A DNA stretch of 64,000 nucleotides, taken from assembly GCF_024666595.1 (NCBI RefSeq), contig NZ_CP088296.1:992001-1056000 (forward strand). Direction: 5' to 3'. Below the pieces are notes generated by a model. It was not told where the DNA came from, did not search any database, and saw only the letters and a program-made list of their open reading frames with translations. This stretch comes from Sphingomonas sp. J315. GTDB taxonomy: Bacteria > Pseudomonadota > Alphaproteobacteria > Sphingomonadales > Sphingomonadaceae. Positions 19,605 to 27,884 of the stretch are shown here, in pieces. The stretch's first letter is position 1, and each line of letters starts with the position of its first letter. The position numbers and the translations under genes are program-made.

Positions 19605-19631
19605 GGAACAGACCCCGCTGCGATCAGTTCC
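19605..19631. promoter_or_regulatory. Symmetric bidirectional EcfG-like promoter (GGAAC-N17-GTTCC)
   Basis: GGAAC at 19605-19609 and GTTCC at 19627-19631 form an element whose reverse complement is again GGAAC-N17-GTTCC. It therefore offers a GGAAC -35 and a GTT -10, the alphaproteobacterial general-stress sigma factor EcfG pattern, on both strands. Distances to the PQQ dehydrogenase ATG (19583) and the ctaG ATG (19674) are suitable. Sigma factor assignment is inference. Confidence 0.5.
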
Positions 19632-19673
19632 GGATGGGTCCGGCGAATTCAACGGGGGCAATTGTCGAGCAGC

Positions 19674-20406
19674 ATGAACCCACCAGCCACCTGGATACCC
19701 TATTGCGGGATCGCGCCCGCCCCGATCGAGCTGGCGGGGCGGTGGAATTTCGATCCGCTGCTGATCCTATGCCTTGCCGGTCTGTCGCTGCTGTGGTGGC
19801 GCTGGGGAAGCGCGAACCCATCCCAACGCCGCGTGCTGCTTGCTGCGACGGCCGTGCTCTTCGTCCTGTTCGTGTCGCCTTTCTGCGCGCTGACCTCCGC
19901 GCTGTTCTCCGCCCGCGCGGTGCATCATATCGCTCTGACGGCCCTCGCCGCGCCGCTGCTGACCTTGGCTTTGCCCCTCCGGCGCGTTCCCGGTGGCTGG
20001 GGGCGTGGACGGGCGTCCATGCTGCCACTTTCTGGCTCTGGCATGTGCCCGCTGCCTATGAGGCCGCGCTGTCCAATCATGCCATCTACTGGGCGATGCA
20101 GTTCAGCCTGTTGCTGACCGCGCTCGCGCTGTGGCGCGCGGCGCGCGCGGCCCCGGTGACCGGCGGGATCGCGGCACTGCTTGCGACCATGGTGCAGATG
20201 GGGCTGCTCGGCGCGCTCCTGACTTTCTCCACGGCCCCCCTTTTACGCGCCGCATTATCTCGCCCCGTTCGAGTGGGGGGCTGACCCCGCTCGAAGATCA
20301 GCAACTTGCCGGTCTCATCATGTGGGCACCGGGTGCCGGCCTGTACCTCGCCGCTGCGCTCGCCTTGCTCGGGCGCTGGTTCGCGCGGGAACAGGCCGCT
20401 GCATGA
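19674..20406 (+). CDS. ctaG: CtaG-family cytochrome c oxidase assembly membrane protein (three frameshifts)
   Basis: Pieces in three frames make one protein: MNPPATWIPYCG with LAGRWNFDPLLIL, then ARSRWLGAWTGVHAATFW and LWHVPAAYEAALSN, then LTPLEDQQLAGLIMWAPG. This matches the caa3-type CtaG (caa3_CtaG) family of multi-span proteins that support copper loading or assembly of the oxidase. Restoring frame needs one extra C at 19974-19977, removal of one base in 20235-20244 and removal of one G in 20275-20280, giving 243 residues. The stop overlaps the next ATG (ATGA). Three indels in one short gene strongly suggest poor base quality here. Confidence 0.75.
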
Positions 20407-21080
20407 GCGTTGCATCGGCCCTGCGCAGATGGGCGCGCGGGCATACCGAGCGCAGTCGCTACTCGCCCGTCGGGATCGCCTTTCACTGGGTGATGGCGTT
20501 CCTCGTCCTCTTCCAGCTCGGCTGGGGCTATTATTGCAGCTGGCTGCCTGCGGGCGGAGACAAGCTCCTCGCCTATCAGGTGCATAGCGCTGCGGGGTTG
20601 CCCGTACTTCTGCTTGCACTGGCGCGGTTCGGTTGGCGCCTGATGATCCCGGGGCCGATCAACGATGCCGACAGGCAGGGCTGGCAGACGCAGGTCGCCT
20701 ATGCGATCCATTATGTCTTCTACATCGCCTTTTTCGGACTGCCGCTCAGCGGCTGGGTGATGTGGTCGTCGATCGCCGAACCCGGTCCGCTCTATTTGGC
20801 GGGCGTGATCCCCTGGCCGCAATTGCCGTTCGATCAGCTACCGCTCACCACCCGCTGGCGGATCATGGATCTGGCGGAGGACGTGCATCTGGTGCTCGTC
20901 GTCACCTTGCTGGTGGTCATTCCGCTGCATGTCGGGGCAGCGCTGAAGCACCACTTCTGGGATCGGCACGATGTGCTGCGCGGGATGTTGCCGGAGATCC
21001 CCGATGCGCAGGATCCCCGGGAAGAGACGAAGCATAAGCCGCAACGGCCGCGGATTCCTCCGGAGACAGCGCCCGGCTGA
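20403..21080 (+). CDS. Cytochrome b561-type membrane protein
   Basis: This 225-residue protein opens RYSPVGIAFHWVMAFLVLFQ with four membrane segments and membrane histidines (AFHW, YQVHSAAG, IHYVFYIAFF, VVIPLHVGAALKHHF), the bis-heme pattern of prokaryotic cytochrome b561 that passes electrons to or from quinone or periplasmic partners. The ATG at 20403 overlaps the ctaG stop. The last ~25 residues are hydrophilic and lie over the 3' end of the convergent cytochrome c gene, a 164-base overlap that may mean one of the two tails is read too far. Confidence 0.82.
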   Translation: MSVASALRRWARGHTERSRYSPVGIAFHWVMAFLVLFQLGWGYYCSWLPAGGDKLLAYQVHSAAGLPVLLLALARFGWRLMIPGPINDADRQGWQTQVAYAIHYVFYIAFFGLPLSGWVMWSSIAEPGPLYLAGVIPWPQLPFDQLPLTTRWRIMDLAEDVHLVLVVTLLVVIPLHVGAALKHHFWDRHDVLRGMLPEIPDAQDPREETKHKPQRPRIPPETAPG

Positions 21081-21657
21081 TCCGCTGCATCGCGCCCTCA
21101 GGATCGTTGCGGCGCGCGCTTTGCCGCCATTGTTCGAGTTGATGGCTCAGATAGGCAGAAGGCTGTCCGCCAAGCGGCGGATTGGCCGCACCCACGCCTT
21201 CGCCCCGCGTGCCATGACAGGATGCGCACGCGGCCAAGCCGCGCGCCGGATCGCCGCGATGATAGAGGGTTTTTGCCGCCGCAGTGCCGCGTGCCGCTCG
21301 GGGCGCCGCGTCGTACGCCATCTCGGCATAATATGCGGAAACCGCATCCTGCTGGGCCGGAGTGAGCTTGCGCGCGATCCACTCCATCTCGGGATGACGC
21401 CGCCGACCGCTCGAATAGGCTTCGAGCTGCGCCACCATATAGCCGCGATCCAATCCTGCGAGCCTTGGCGTGCCAGCGCCGTTGCCCCGCCCGTCCACGC
21501 CGTGACAGGTAAGGCAGGCATTGGGTGCGCCCGCATCGCCACCGCTTACCGCCAGCAATTCGCCGCTGGTGGTGAACCGGTCCGCCGACCCGCGCTCGAT
21601 GCCGCCGCATCCCGCAAGGGCGGCTCCCGCCAACAGGTAAAGCATGCGCAATTCCAT
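20917..21657 (-). CDS. Diheme cytochrome c lipoprotein
   Basis: A lipoprotein signal (LLAGAALAGC) is followed by two class I cytochrome c domains with heme sites CLTCH and CASCH, and an axial-methionine-type segment before each domain ends. It resembles the cytochrome c4/c553 layout and should sit in the periplasm, tethered to a membrane. Two starts are possible: ATG at 21657 (ELRMLYLLAG, charged n-region) or ATG at 21645. The divergent promoter at 21666-21693 gives a very short leader for the first. The final ~30 residues are antisense to cytochrome b561 and may be spurious. A role as electron carrier between the dehydrogenase/b561 and caa3 oxidase is inferred. Confidence 0.78.
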   Translation of the reverse strand: MELRMLYLLAGAALAGCGGIERGSADRFTTSGELLAVSGGDAGAPNACLTCHGVDGRGNGAGTPRLAGLDRGYMVAQLEAYSSGRRRHPEMEWIARKLTPAQQDAVSAYYAEMAYDAAPRAARGTAAAKTLYHRGDPARGLAACASCHGTRGEGVGAANPPLGGQPSAYLSHQLEQWRQSARRNDPEGAMQRISRALSPEESAAVAAYASSLPGDPAHRGSPATSRAAHRADPRSGASALPRHAAE

Positions 21658-21665
21658 CGCCTCAC

Positions 21666-21693
21666 GGAACCGACAGGGTGTGGCGACGGTTCC
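21666..21693. promoter_or_regulatory. Symmetric bidirectional EcfG-like promoter (GGAAC-N18-GTTCC)
   Basis: GGAACCG (21666-21672) and CGGTTCC (21687-21693) form a perfect 7-base inverted repeat, so both strands carry GGAAC-N18-GTT. It lies between the divergent diheme cytochrome c lipoprotein and the monoheme cytochrome c/cox genes. It is the second such element in 2 kb. EcfG dependence is inferred. Confidence 0.5.
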
Positions 21694-21736
21694 GGAGGTG
21701 AAACGCCCGTCGCAAGCGTATCGCAAAGGGGGATCA

Positions 21737-22117
21737 TTGCCGGACGCCCAAATCCTGCTGCCCGTGATGCTTCCAATGCTGGTTCTGGTCGCCTGCAAGC
21801 CGCCTCCCGACGCAGAGCAGCATATGCCGCAGGCCGATCCCACCCGGGGCCTCGTGACGATCCAGCGTGCAGGGTGCGGCGCCTGCCACACTGTTCCCGG
21901 CCTTGCTTGGCCCAGGGGTCGAACCGGGCCCTCGCTTGAAGGATTTGCGGGTCAGGGACTGATCGCCGGTCGGCTTCCCAATCGCCCCGACACGCTTGCC
22001 GCCTATGTCCGCGATGCACCTGCAACGCTCCCCGGCACAACCATGCCCGCCATGCCGCTGACGCGCGACGAAGCACGCGACGTCGCGGCCTATCTCTACG
22101 CCACCGGGGATCGGTGA
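21737..22117 (+). CDS. Monoheme cytochrome c, probable lipoprotein
   Basis: One heme site, CGACH, lies within RAGCGACHTVPG, with a later methionine ligand region (TTMPAMPLTRDEARDVAAYL), a normal class I cytochrome c of ~126 residues. A lipobox LVLVAC suggests membrane anchoring. The TTG at 21737, preceded by AAGGGGG, gives the best ribosome-binding site; the ATG at 21767 is an alternative. The longer ATG at 21644 reads through the promoter element and is rejected. It lies immediately before coxB and is likely an electron donor to the oxidase. Confidence 0.75.
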   Translation: MPDAQILLPVMLPMLVLVACKPPPDAEQHMPQADPTRGLVTIQRAGCGACHTVPGLAWPRGRTGPSLEGFAGQGLIAGRLPNRPDTLAAYVRDAPATLPGTTMPAMPLTRDEARDVAAYLYATGDR

Positions 22118-22118
22118 A

Positions 22119-23049
22119 ATGAATTTCGCCTCAATCATCCCCGTGTTCGACCCCCGCCGGCCCCTATGCCGGTTCGATTGCGACTTTGAGCTGGGTTCTG
22201 ATCGCAATGGCCGTCGCTGTCCTCGGTGTGGTCCTCGCCGCTTTGTGGATCGCGCTGTTCGGCGGGGCATCGCTCAAGGCGCGGCTCGGCGGTCAGACGA
22301 TGGTCTGGGCGGGCGGCATCGTTTTTCCGGTGGTGGTGCTGTCGGCGCTGCTGATCTACGGCCTGTCCCTGACCCGAAATCTGACCGCGCCGCTCCCGGC
22401 GGATGCGATGCGCGTGCGGATCACGGGCGAGATGTGGTGGTGGCGCGTCGCCTATCTCGACGCGAAGGGACAGCCCTTCATGCTCGACGCCAATGAGTTG
22501 CACATTCCCGCCGGCCGTCCCGTGCTGGTCGAGCTTGAATCCAACGACGTTATTCACAGTTTCTGGGTACCGCGCCTCTCGGGCAAGCTCGACATGGTTC
22601 CGGGACGCCGAAACACATTGCCGATCCAGGCGGACAAGCCGGGCGTTTATGCCGGGCAATGCGCCGAATATTGCGGTGGTCCCCACGCGCTGATGGGGTT
22701 TGTGGTCGTTGCACACGCGCCGGCGGAGTTCGACGCATGGCTGGCTTCGCGCCGAACACCGCGCTCCGCAATCGCGATGGAGGGCGAAGCGCTGTTCCGC
22801 TCGACCGGCTGTGCAGCCTGCCACCGTATTGCGGGGACCGATGCCAACGGAACCGCAGGGCCGGACCTGACGCATGTTGGATCGCGCCGCTCGCTCGGTG
22901 CCGGCATCCTGCCGAATAATCGCGGGACGATGATGGGATGGATCGGCGACAGCCAGGCGATCAAGCCGGGCAACCGCATGCCGCCCTACAAGATGCTGTC
23001 GGCGCAGGAACTTGAGACGCTTGCCGTCTATCTTGAGGCGCAGAAATGA
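22119..23049 (+). CDS. coxB: Cytochrome c oxidase subunit II with fused cytochrome c domain (caa3 type; frameshifted)
   Basis: The N-terminus MNFASIIPVFDPAG is out of frame with the rest; deleting one C in the run at 22151-22155 joins it to SWVLIAMAVAVLG and yields 309 residues. Two membrane helices precede the CuA domain: H146 in VIHSFW and C181-E183-C185-H189-M192 in CAEYCGGPHALM. A C-terminal cytochrome c domain carries CAACH (231-235), which defines the caa3 class. As printed, only an internal TTG/ATG could start the protein, without the first residues. Its TGA overlaps the coxA ATG. Confidence 0.87.
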
Positions 23050-25577
23050 GGTCGGAGACCGGGTTCGACCCGGCACTGCTCGACCGTTTCCCGACCAGCG
23101 AGCCGCGTCCCGAGGGCGAGGTCGAGGAGCTCAAGCGGATCTGGGCCGCGCCCAGGGGCTGGGGTCTGCTGACCGCCGTCAACAACAACTATGTCGGCTT
23201 CTTCTACGTCGCGACGGCATTCCTGTTCTTCCTGCTCGCCGGTATCCTTGCTCTGGTGATGCGCGTGCAGCTTGCGCTGCCGCTGCAGGGCATCCTGCCG
23301 CAGGAAACCTACAACCAGTTCTTCACCATGCACGGCACGGTGATGATGTTCCTGTTCGCCGTGCCGATGGTCGAGGCGATCGGCGTGATGCTGCTGCCCC
23401 AGATGCTGGCGGCGCGGGACCTGCCGTTTCCGCGCTTGTCGGCCTATGCTTTCTGGGCCTATTTCGTCGGGGGGCTGTGCTTCTTCGCCTCGCTGTTCGT
23501 GGGCCTTGCTCCGGACGGCGGCTGGTTCATGTATCCGCCCTATACGAGCCTTACCTACTCGCCCGGCATCAACGCCGACTTCTGGCTGCTGGGCATCGGC
23601 TTCATCGAGATCAGCGCGATTGCGGGCGCGATCGAGATCATCGTCGGCGTGCTGCGGACCCGCGCGCCGGGTATGAGCCTCGCCAAGATGCCGGTCTATG
23701 CCTGGGCGATGCTGGTGATGGCGGTGATGATCATCATCGCCTTTCCTGCCGTCATCCTCGGCACGCTGCTGCTCGAGATCGAGCGCGCGTTCAACTGGCC
23801 CTTCTTCGATCCGACGCGCGGGGGCGACGCGCTGCTCTGGCAGCACCTCTTCTGGTTCTTTGGCCATCCCGAGGTGTACATCATCTTCCTGCCCGCCTCG
23901 GGCCTGGTTTCGATGATGGTGGTGGCGCTGGCGCGCACGCGGCTGGTCGGCCATTCGCTGATCGTCCTCGCCTTTCTAGCCACCGGCTTCATCAGCTTCG
24001 GGGTGTGGGCACACCACATGTTCACCACCGGCATGCCCAACATCTCGGTCGGCTATTTCTCGGCGGCGAGCATGGCGGTGAGCGTACCCGCCGGCATCCA
24101 GATTTTCTCCTGGATCGCGACCTTTGCGGTCGGCAAGCCGCGTTACAACGTGCCGACCCTGTTCGTGATCGGGGGCCTCGTCACCTTCGTGATCGGCGGG
24201 CTGACCGGCGTGATGGTCGCGATGGTCCCGTTCGACTGGCAGGCGCATGACAGCTACTTCATCGTCGCGCACCTCCACTATGTACTGATCGGCGGCATGG
24301 TGTTTCCGCTGTTCGCCGCCTTCTACTACTGGACGCCAATGACCAGTAGCCGGGCATTGAGCGAGCGGCTGGGCCGATGGGCCTTCTGGCTGATGTTCAT
24401 CGGCATGCAGGTGACCTTTCTGCCGATGCATCTGACTGGCCTGATGGGCATGCCGCGCCGGGTCTATACCTATCTTCCCGGGCGCGAGTGGGAGGTCACC
24501 AACATGATCTCGACACTCGGGGCATTTGTGCTTGCGGCCGGCGTGCTGGTCTTCCTGGTCGATCTCGCGCGGAACTTCCGTTTCACCGTCGATGATGACG
24601 CGGGAAATGTCTATGGTGGGGGCACGCTCGAATGGCTGCCGACCGGCCTCTATTCGGCGCGCAGCATTCCCGTGGTGCGCAGTCGCGAGCCGCTGTGGGA
24701 CGATCCGAAGATCTGTGAGGATGTCGAGCAGGGACGCTACCTGCTCCCAAATGCGCCGACGGGCCTGCGCGAGACGATCATTACCAGCCCGCTGCGCGCC
24801 GAGCCTGAATATCTCCAGATCATGCCAGGCCCTTCGCCCTGGCCATTGCTCGCCGCGATCTTCACCGCCGGCTTCTTCCTGCTGCTGACGGTTCAGGCCT
24901 ATACGCCCGGCTTCGTATCGGGCGTTCTCGCGGTGCTCTGCACGCTGCGCTGGCTCTGGGACACCGACCGGGTCGTCAAGGAAGCGGAGGTCGATGTCGG
25001 CGCGGGCATCATGCTGCCCACCTATGTCACCGGACCGCGCACCCATGGCTGGTGGGCGATGGTCATCCTGCTGATCGTCATCGGCATGATCTTCGCAATG
25101 GCGGTGTTCAGCTTCCTCTATCTCTATGGCGTCCAGCCCGCTTTCTGGGTCGCTCCCGCCGGATGGAGCGGTGCGGCGGTCGCGCTGCCGCTCTATGCGC
25201 TGGCAGCCGGGCTGGTGCTCTGGTCGCGGGTGATGTTGGCGCGGGAGCGGACACAGCTCTGGACGCCGGGGGTGCTGTTCCTGTGCGGGTCGATCGCGCT
25301 GTCCGCGGCGGTGGGCGCGGATATCGCTTTCTGGAAAGCCTCGGGCCTGCGCCCGGATGCAAGCGGGCAGGGCGCGATCGTATACATGCTGCTGACGCTC
25401 ACCGCCTTGCTCGCGTTCATCGGATTGCTGATGGCCGGCTATATCTCCGCGCGGAACAGCCGGGGCATGATCGTTCGACCGCGCAATAACAGCCTCGATC
25501 TGTGCGTCCTGTTCGTCACCTATGCCGCGGGCCAGGGCGCGCTGACCACGATCCTCACCCGCGCGTTCGGAGGTTAG
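23046..25577 (+). CDS. coxA: Cytochrome c oxidase subunit I fused to subunit III
   Basis: The first ~560 residues are subunit I: HGTVMMFLF (heme a ligand), WFFGHPEVYIIFLP (CuB histidine cross-linked to tyrosine), HHMFTTGMP (CuB histidines) and AHLHYVLIGG (heme a and a3 ligands). After a hydrophilic linker, residues ~600-843 form a subunit III-like bundle (THGWWAMVILLIVIG, GAIVYMLLTLTALLAF, TYAAGQGALTT). It reduces O2 to water and pumps protons in the inner membrane. It starts at an ATG overlapping the coxB stop. Length (843) fits I+III fusions of caa3 oxidases. No frameshift was seen. Confidence 0.92.
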   Translation: MRSETGFDPALLDRFPTSEPRPEGEVEELKRIWAAPRGWGLLTAVNNNYVGFFYVATAFLFFLLAGILALVMRVQLALPLQGILPQETYNQFFTMHGTVMMFLFAVPMVEAIGVMLLPQMLAARDLPFPRLSAYAFWAYFVGGLCFFASLFVGLAPDGGWFMYPPYTSLTYSPGINADFWLLGIGFIEISAIAGAIEIIVGVLRTRAPGMSLAKMPVYAWAMLVMAVMIIIAFPAVILGTLLLEIERAFNWPFFDPTRGGDALLWQHLFWFFGHPEVYIIFLPASGLVSMMVVALARTRLVGHSLIVLAFLATGFISFGVWAHHMFTTGMPNISVGYFSAASMAVSVPAGIQIFSWIATFAVGKPRYNVPTLFVIGGLVTFVIGGLTGVMVAMVPFDWQAHDSYFIVAHLHYVLIGGMVFPLFAAFYYWTPMTSSRALSERLGRWAFWLMFIGMQVTFLPMHLTGLMGMPRRVYTYLPGREWEVTNMISTLGAFVLAAGVLVFLVDLARNFRFTVDDDAGNVYGGGTLEWLPTGLYSARSIPVVRSREPLWDDPKICEDVEQGRYLLPNAPTGLRETIITSPLRAEPEYLQIMPGPSPWPLLAAIFTAGFFLLLTVQAYTPGFVSGVLAVLCTLRWLWDTDRVVKEAEVDVGAGIMLPTYVTGPRTHGWWAMVILLIVIGMIFAMAVFSFLYLYGVQPAFWVAPAGWSGAAVALPLYALAAGLVLWSRVMLARERTQLWTPGVLFLCGSIALSAAVGADIAFWKASGLRPDASGQGAIVYMLLTLTALLAFIGLLMAGYISARNSRGMIVRPRNNSLDLCVLFVTYAAGQGALTTILTRAFGG

Positions 25578-25579
25578 GC

Positions 25580-25864
25580 GTGCGAAGCTGGCTCCTGCTG
25601 CTCGGCGGACTGCTGGTCTGGGCGGTCCATTTCTTCGCTTTGTATGCGGTGGGGAGCATCTTTCTCACCACCGATCTCGCGCGCGGGCTGACGATCGCGC
25701 TGACGCTTGTTTGCTTGCTTGTGCTTTCCTTGATCGGTCGACGTGCATGGCTGAACCGCGCCCCGGATGCGGAAAGCGACTGGATACGGGTCGTTGCGCT
25801 GTGGGGCATCGCCGTCGGCGGAATAGCGATCCTGTGGCAGGGGCTTGTCGCGCTGCTGATCTGA
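25580..25864 (+). CDS. Small membrane protein of the cox cluster
   Basis: This 94-residue protein starts at GTG with GGAGG six bases upstream and has three hydrophobic segments (LLLLGGLLVWAVHFFALY, LTIALTLVCLLVLSLI, VVALWGIAVGGIAILW). It follows coxA by 2 bases, so it is cotranscribed. It is not assignable to a named subunit; a subunit IV-like or assembly accessory role is only suggested by position. Confidence 0.7.
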   Translation: MRSWLLLLGGLLVWAVHFFALYAVGSIFLTTDLARGLTIALTLVCLLVLSLIGRRAWLNRAPDAESDWIRVVALWGIAVGGIAILWQGLVALLI

Positions 25865-25921
25865 AACAGCTCGCGCCGCGCCGCGTTCACCTTTGGACCG
25901 GACGGCATGAGGGAGAAAACG

Positions 25922-26437
25922 ATGCTTTTCGACAGCTTCACCGGACTGGCCCGGGTCATACTGCTCGGCGCGTCCGCCTATCTCGCGCTGATCACCATTC
26001 TTCGGATGAGCGGCAAACGCACGCTCGCCAAGATGAATGCGTTCGATCTGGTGGTCACCATTGCGCTGGGTTCGACCCTCGCGACCATCCTGCTCACCAA
26101 GGATGTCGCGCTGGCGGAAGGCGTGCTCGCATTCGCAGTTCTCATCCTGCTTCAGTTTGTCATCGCGTTTCTGGCCATCCGTTATCGGTGGGTCGAACGG
26201 CTTGTGAAATCTCAGGCGCGGATTTTGCTCACGGATGGCGTAATCGACCAGCGAGCGCTTCGCGTGGAACGCGTGACTGAGTCTGAAATCCATTCTGCGA
26301 TACGCGGCGCGGGCTTCGGCGACCTGAGCAAGGTCGCAGCAGTCGTGCTCGAGACCGATGGCAGCTTCAGTGTGGTCGCTGCGGCCGACGCCGGTGATCG
26401 ATCCGCTCTCCACTCGATCAGAGGGACTAGTGCATGA
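25922..26437 (+). CDS. YetF/DUF421 family membrane protein
   Basis: This 171-residue protein has three N-terminal membrane helices, the signature RMSGKRTLAKMNAFDLVVTIALGS (given here as RMSGKRTLAKMNAFD and VVTIALGS), and a C-terminal cytosolic domain of the YetF type (LLTDGVIDQRALRVERVTES). Its molecular role is unknown. Homologues are often stress-induced. The ATG at 25922 is spaced correctly from AGGGAG; an in-frame ATG at 25907 lies too close to any ribosome-binding site. The stop overlaps the next gene's ATG (ATGA). Confidence 0.83.
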   Translation: MLFDSFTGLARVILLGASAYLALITILRMSGKRTLAKMNAFDLVVTIALGSTLATILLTKDVALAEGVLAFAVLILLQFVIAFLAIRYRWVERLVKSQARILLTDGVIDQRALRVERVTESEIHSAIRGAGFGDLSKVAAVVLETDGSFSVVAAADAGDRSALHSIRGTSA

Positions 26438-26805
26438 GCGCGCAGGAACGCAGCGACCTGGCCGAAGACCGGACCGATCTTGCCGAGGATCGGACCGTCC
26501 TCGCGCATGAACGCAGCTTTGCCGGCTGGGTGCGCACGGGCATGGGCGCGGTCGCTCTCGGCCTTGGGTTCAACGCGCTCTTTCGAACGCTCGAACCACT
26601 CTGGATCGCCTAGGCGATCGCAACAGCGTTCCTGCTGATTGCGATCTTCGTGTTTCTGTCTGCCGAACGACGAGCATGCCGGATCATCAGTCAGCTGGAG
26701 GCACACAAGGTCTCGAGCCTGTCACCCATACGCATTCGGATGCTGGCGTGGATGCTCTCGGTCGCTACTGCGGCGCTCGCCGCAGCGATATGGCTTCTGG
26801 TCTAA
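26434..26805 (+). pseudogene. YidH/DUF202 family membrane protein interrupted by an in-frame amber codon
   Basis: The frame reads LAEDRTVLAHERSFAGWVRTG (as LAEDRTVLAHERSF and AGWVRTG), the DUF202 opening, then a helix to EPLWIA, a TAG at 26611-26613, and continues in the same frame with AIATAFLLIAIFVFLSAERR and a third helix to a TAA at 26803. Removing the stop gives a normal ~123-residue three-helix protein. Relatives usually have lysine at this place, one base from TAG. It may be a real nonsense mutation or a sequence error. A short repeated motif DLAEDRT occurs twice at the N-terminus. It overlaps the YetF stop and is probably cotranscribed. Confidence 0.75.
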
Positions 26806-26810
26806 GCGAT

Positions 26811-27107
26811 TTATCCGTTGCCCCGCTTGCGGCGCGTCTCCCAGCCTTTCCTGGCCGCCGCCGAGCGCTTGGCCGAACTCTGACTTGATCCACTCCTGTG
26901 ACCGCCCTTGCGCGCGCTTTCGTGGCTGTCCTTCTTCCCGCGCCCGGAGCCGGACTTGTTGCCTCCGCCCGACTCCTTGTTCACCGTGGCCCAGGCGCGG
27001 CGTTCGGCCTCCTTGTGACTGACGCCGCGATCCTCATAGCCTTCCTCGATGTGCTCGGCTTTGCGCTTCTGCTTGTCGGTATATTTATCCTTGTCGCCCT
27101 GCGGCAT
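26811..27107 (-). CDS. Small basic KGG-type stress/plasmid-stabilisation-like protein
   Basis: This 98-residue, highly charged protein begins DKDKYTDKQKRKAEHIEEGY and continues with the AWATVNKESGGGNKSGSG and AAARKGWETRRKR segments common in alphaproteobacterial proteins loosely named 'plasmid stabilisation' or KGG proteins. It is likely disordered and nucleic-acid binding. The ATG at 27107 follows GGGAG with correct spacing; the ORF extends upstream without support. On its strand a GGAAC (27167-27163) lies upstream with a one-mismatch -10 (GCT for GTT), suggesting weak EcfG-type control. Confidence 0.65.
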   Translation of the reverse strand: MPQGDKDKYTDKQKRKAEHIEEGYEDRGVSHKEAERRAWATVNKESGGGNKSGSGRGKKDSHESARKGGHRSGSSQSSAKRSAAARKGWETRRKRGNG

Positions 27108-27222
27108 CACACGTCTCCCGTCGATCATCGATGCCGTTGAAAGCGCTTCTTCCACAGGCTTGGTTCCGGACCGCCGCGGACCCATAACATATGTTAGAAT
27201 AAGCATTTTCCATGCGTCCTGG

Positions 27223-27248
27223 GGAACACTCCAGTCGCCTGCCTCGTT
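27223..27248 (+). promoter_or_regulatory. EcfG-like promoter of the SRPBCC-ADH-SDR operon
   Basis: GGAAC at 27223-27227, 18 bases, then GTT at 27246-27248 (preceded by C) fits the GGAAC-N17-CGTT general-stress consensus. The element ends 30 bases before the ATG of the SRPBCC gene. Unlike the two upstream elements it is not symmetric, so it reads only rightward. Confidence 0.55.
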
Positions 27249-27278
27249 GACGCAGCACCCTTTCAGCAAGGATCAGCC

Positions 27279-27884
27279 ATGGCAGATACGATCGATCCCG
27301 CGCGCGCGGACGACGCTCCGCTCGCGTCCTCGAAACACCCCACCGCAGCAGTAGATGCCGCGACCGACACTCTCATTGATGCGCCCGGCAACGGGGCAGA
27401 CACTCTGATCGCCCGCACTGTCACCATCAGGCGTCCGCGTGCCGAACTTTACGCCTATTGGCGCGACCTAACCAAGCTTTCGAGGTTCATGGAGAATGTC
27501 GAGAAAGTCGAAATGCTCGATGACAAGCGTTCGCGCTGGGTGGTCAAGGCTCCCGGCGGCAAGACCGTCGAGTGGACGTCGATGATCACCCAGGAAGTCG
27601 ACGGCGAGGTGATCGCATGGGCGTCCGAAGACGGCGCAGACGTGCCCAATAGCGGCCGTATCGACTTTCGCGACGCGCAGGGCGACCGCGGCACCATCGT
27701 GACCGCGACCATCCTTTATGACCCGCCTGCGGGCATCATCGGCAAGGTGATCGCGAAGATGTTCCAGCGCGAACCGGCGATCCAGGCACGCCGCGACCTG
27801 CGCCGCTTCAAGCAACTGATGGAGACGGGGGAGATTGCCACCGGCGCCCGCAGTCGTGCCCAGATGGAAGAAGGAAAAAACTGA
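27279..27884 (+). CDS. SRPBCC (polyketide cyclase/START-like) family protein
   Basis: This 201-residue protein has a low-complexity N-terminus and then an SRPBCC domain from [20 protein letters not shown] through [42 protein letters not shown] and [16 protein letters not shown]. These proteins bind hydrophobic ligands in a helix-grip pocket; this subgroup is commonly linked to stress operons and has no known reaction. The final TGA overlaps the next ATG (TGATG), so it is coupled to the dehydrogenase. Confidence 0.82.
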   Translation: MADTIDPARADDAPLASSKHPTAAVDAATDTLIDAPGNGADTLIARTVTIRRPRAELYAYWRDLTKLSRFMENVEKVEMLDDKRSRWVVKAPGGKTVEWTSMITQEVDGEVIAWASEDGADVPNSGRIDFRDAQGDRGTIVTATILYDPPAGIIGKVIAKMFQREPAIQARRDLRRFKQLMETGEIATGARSRAQMEEGKN

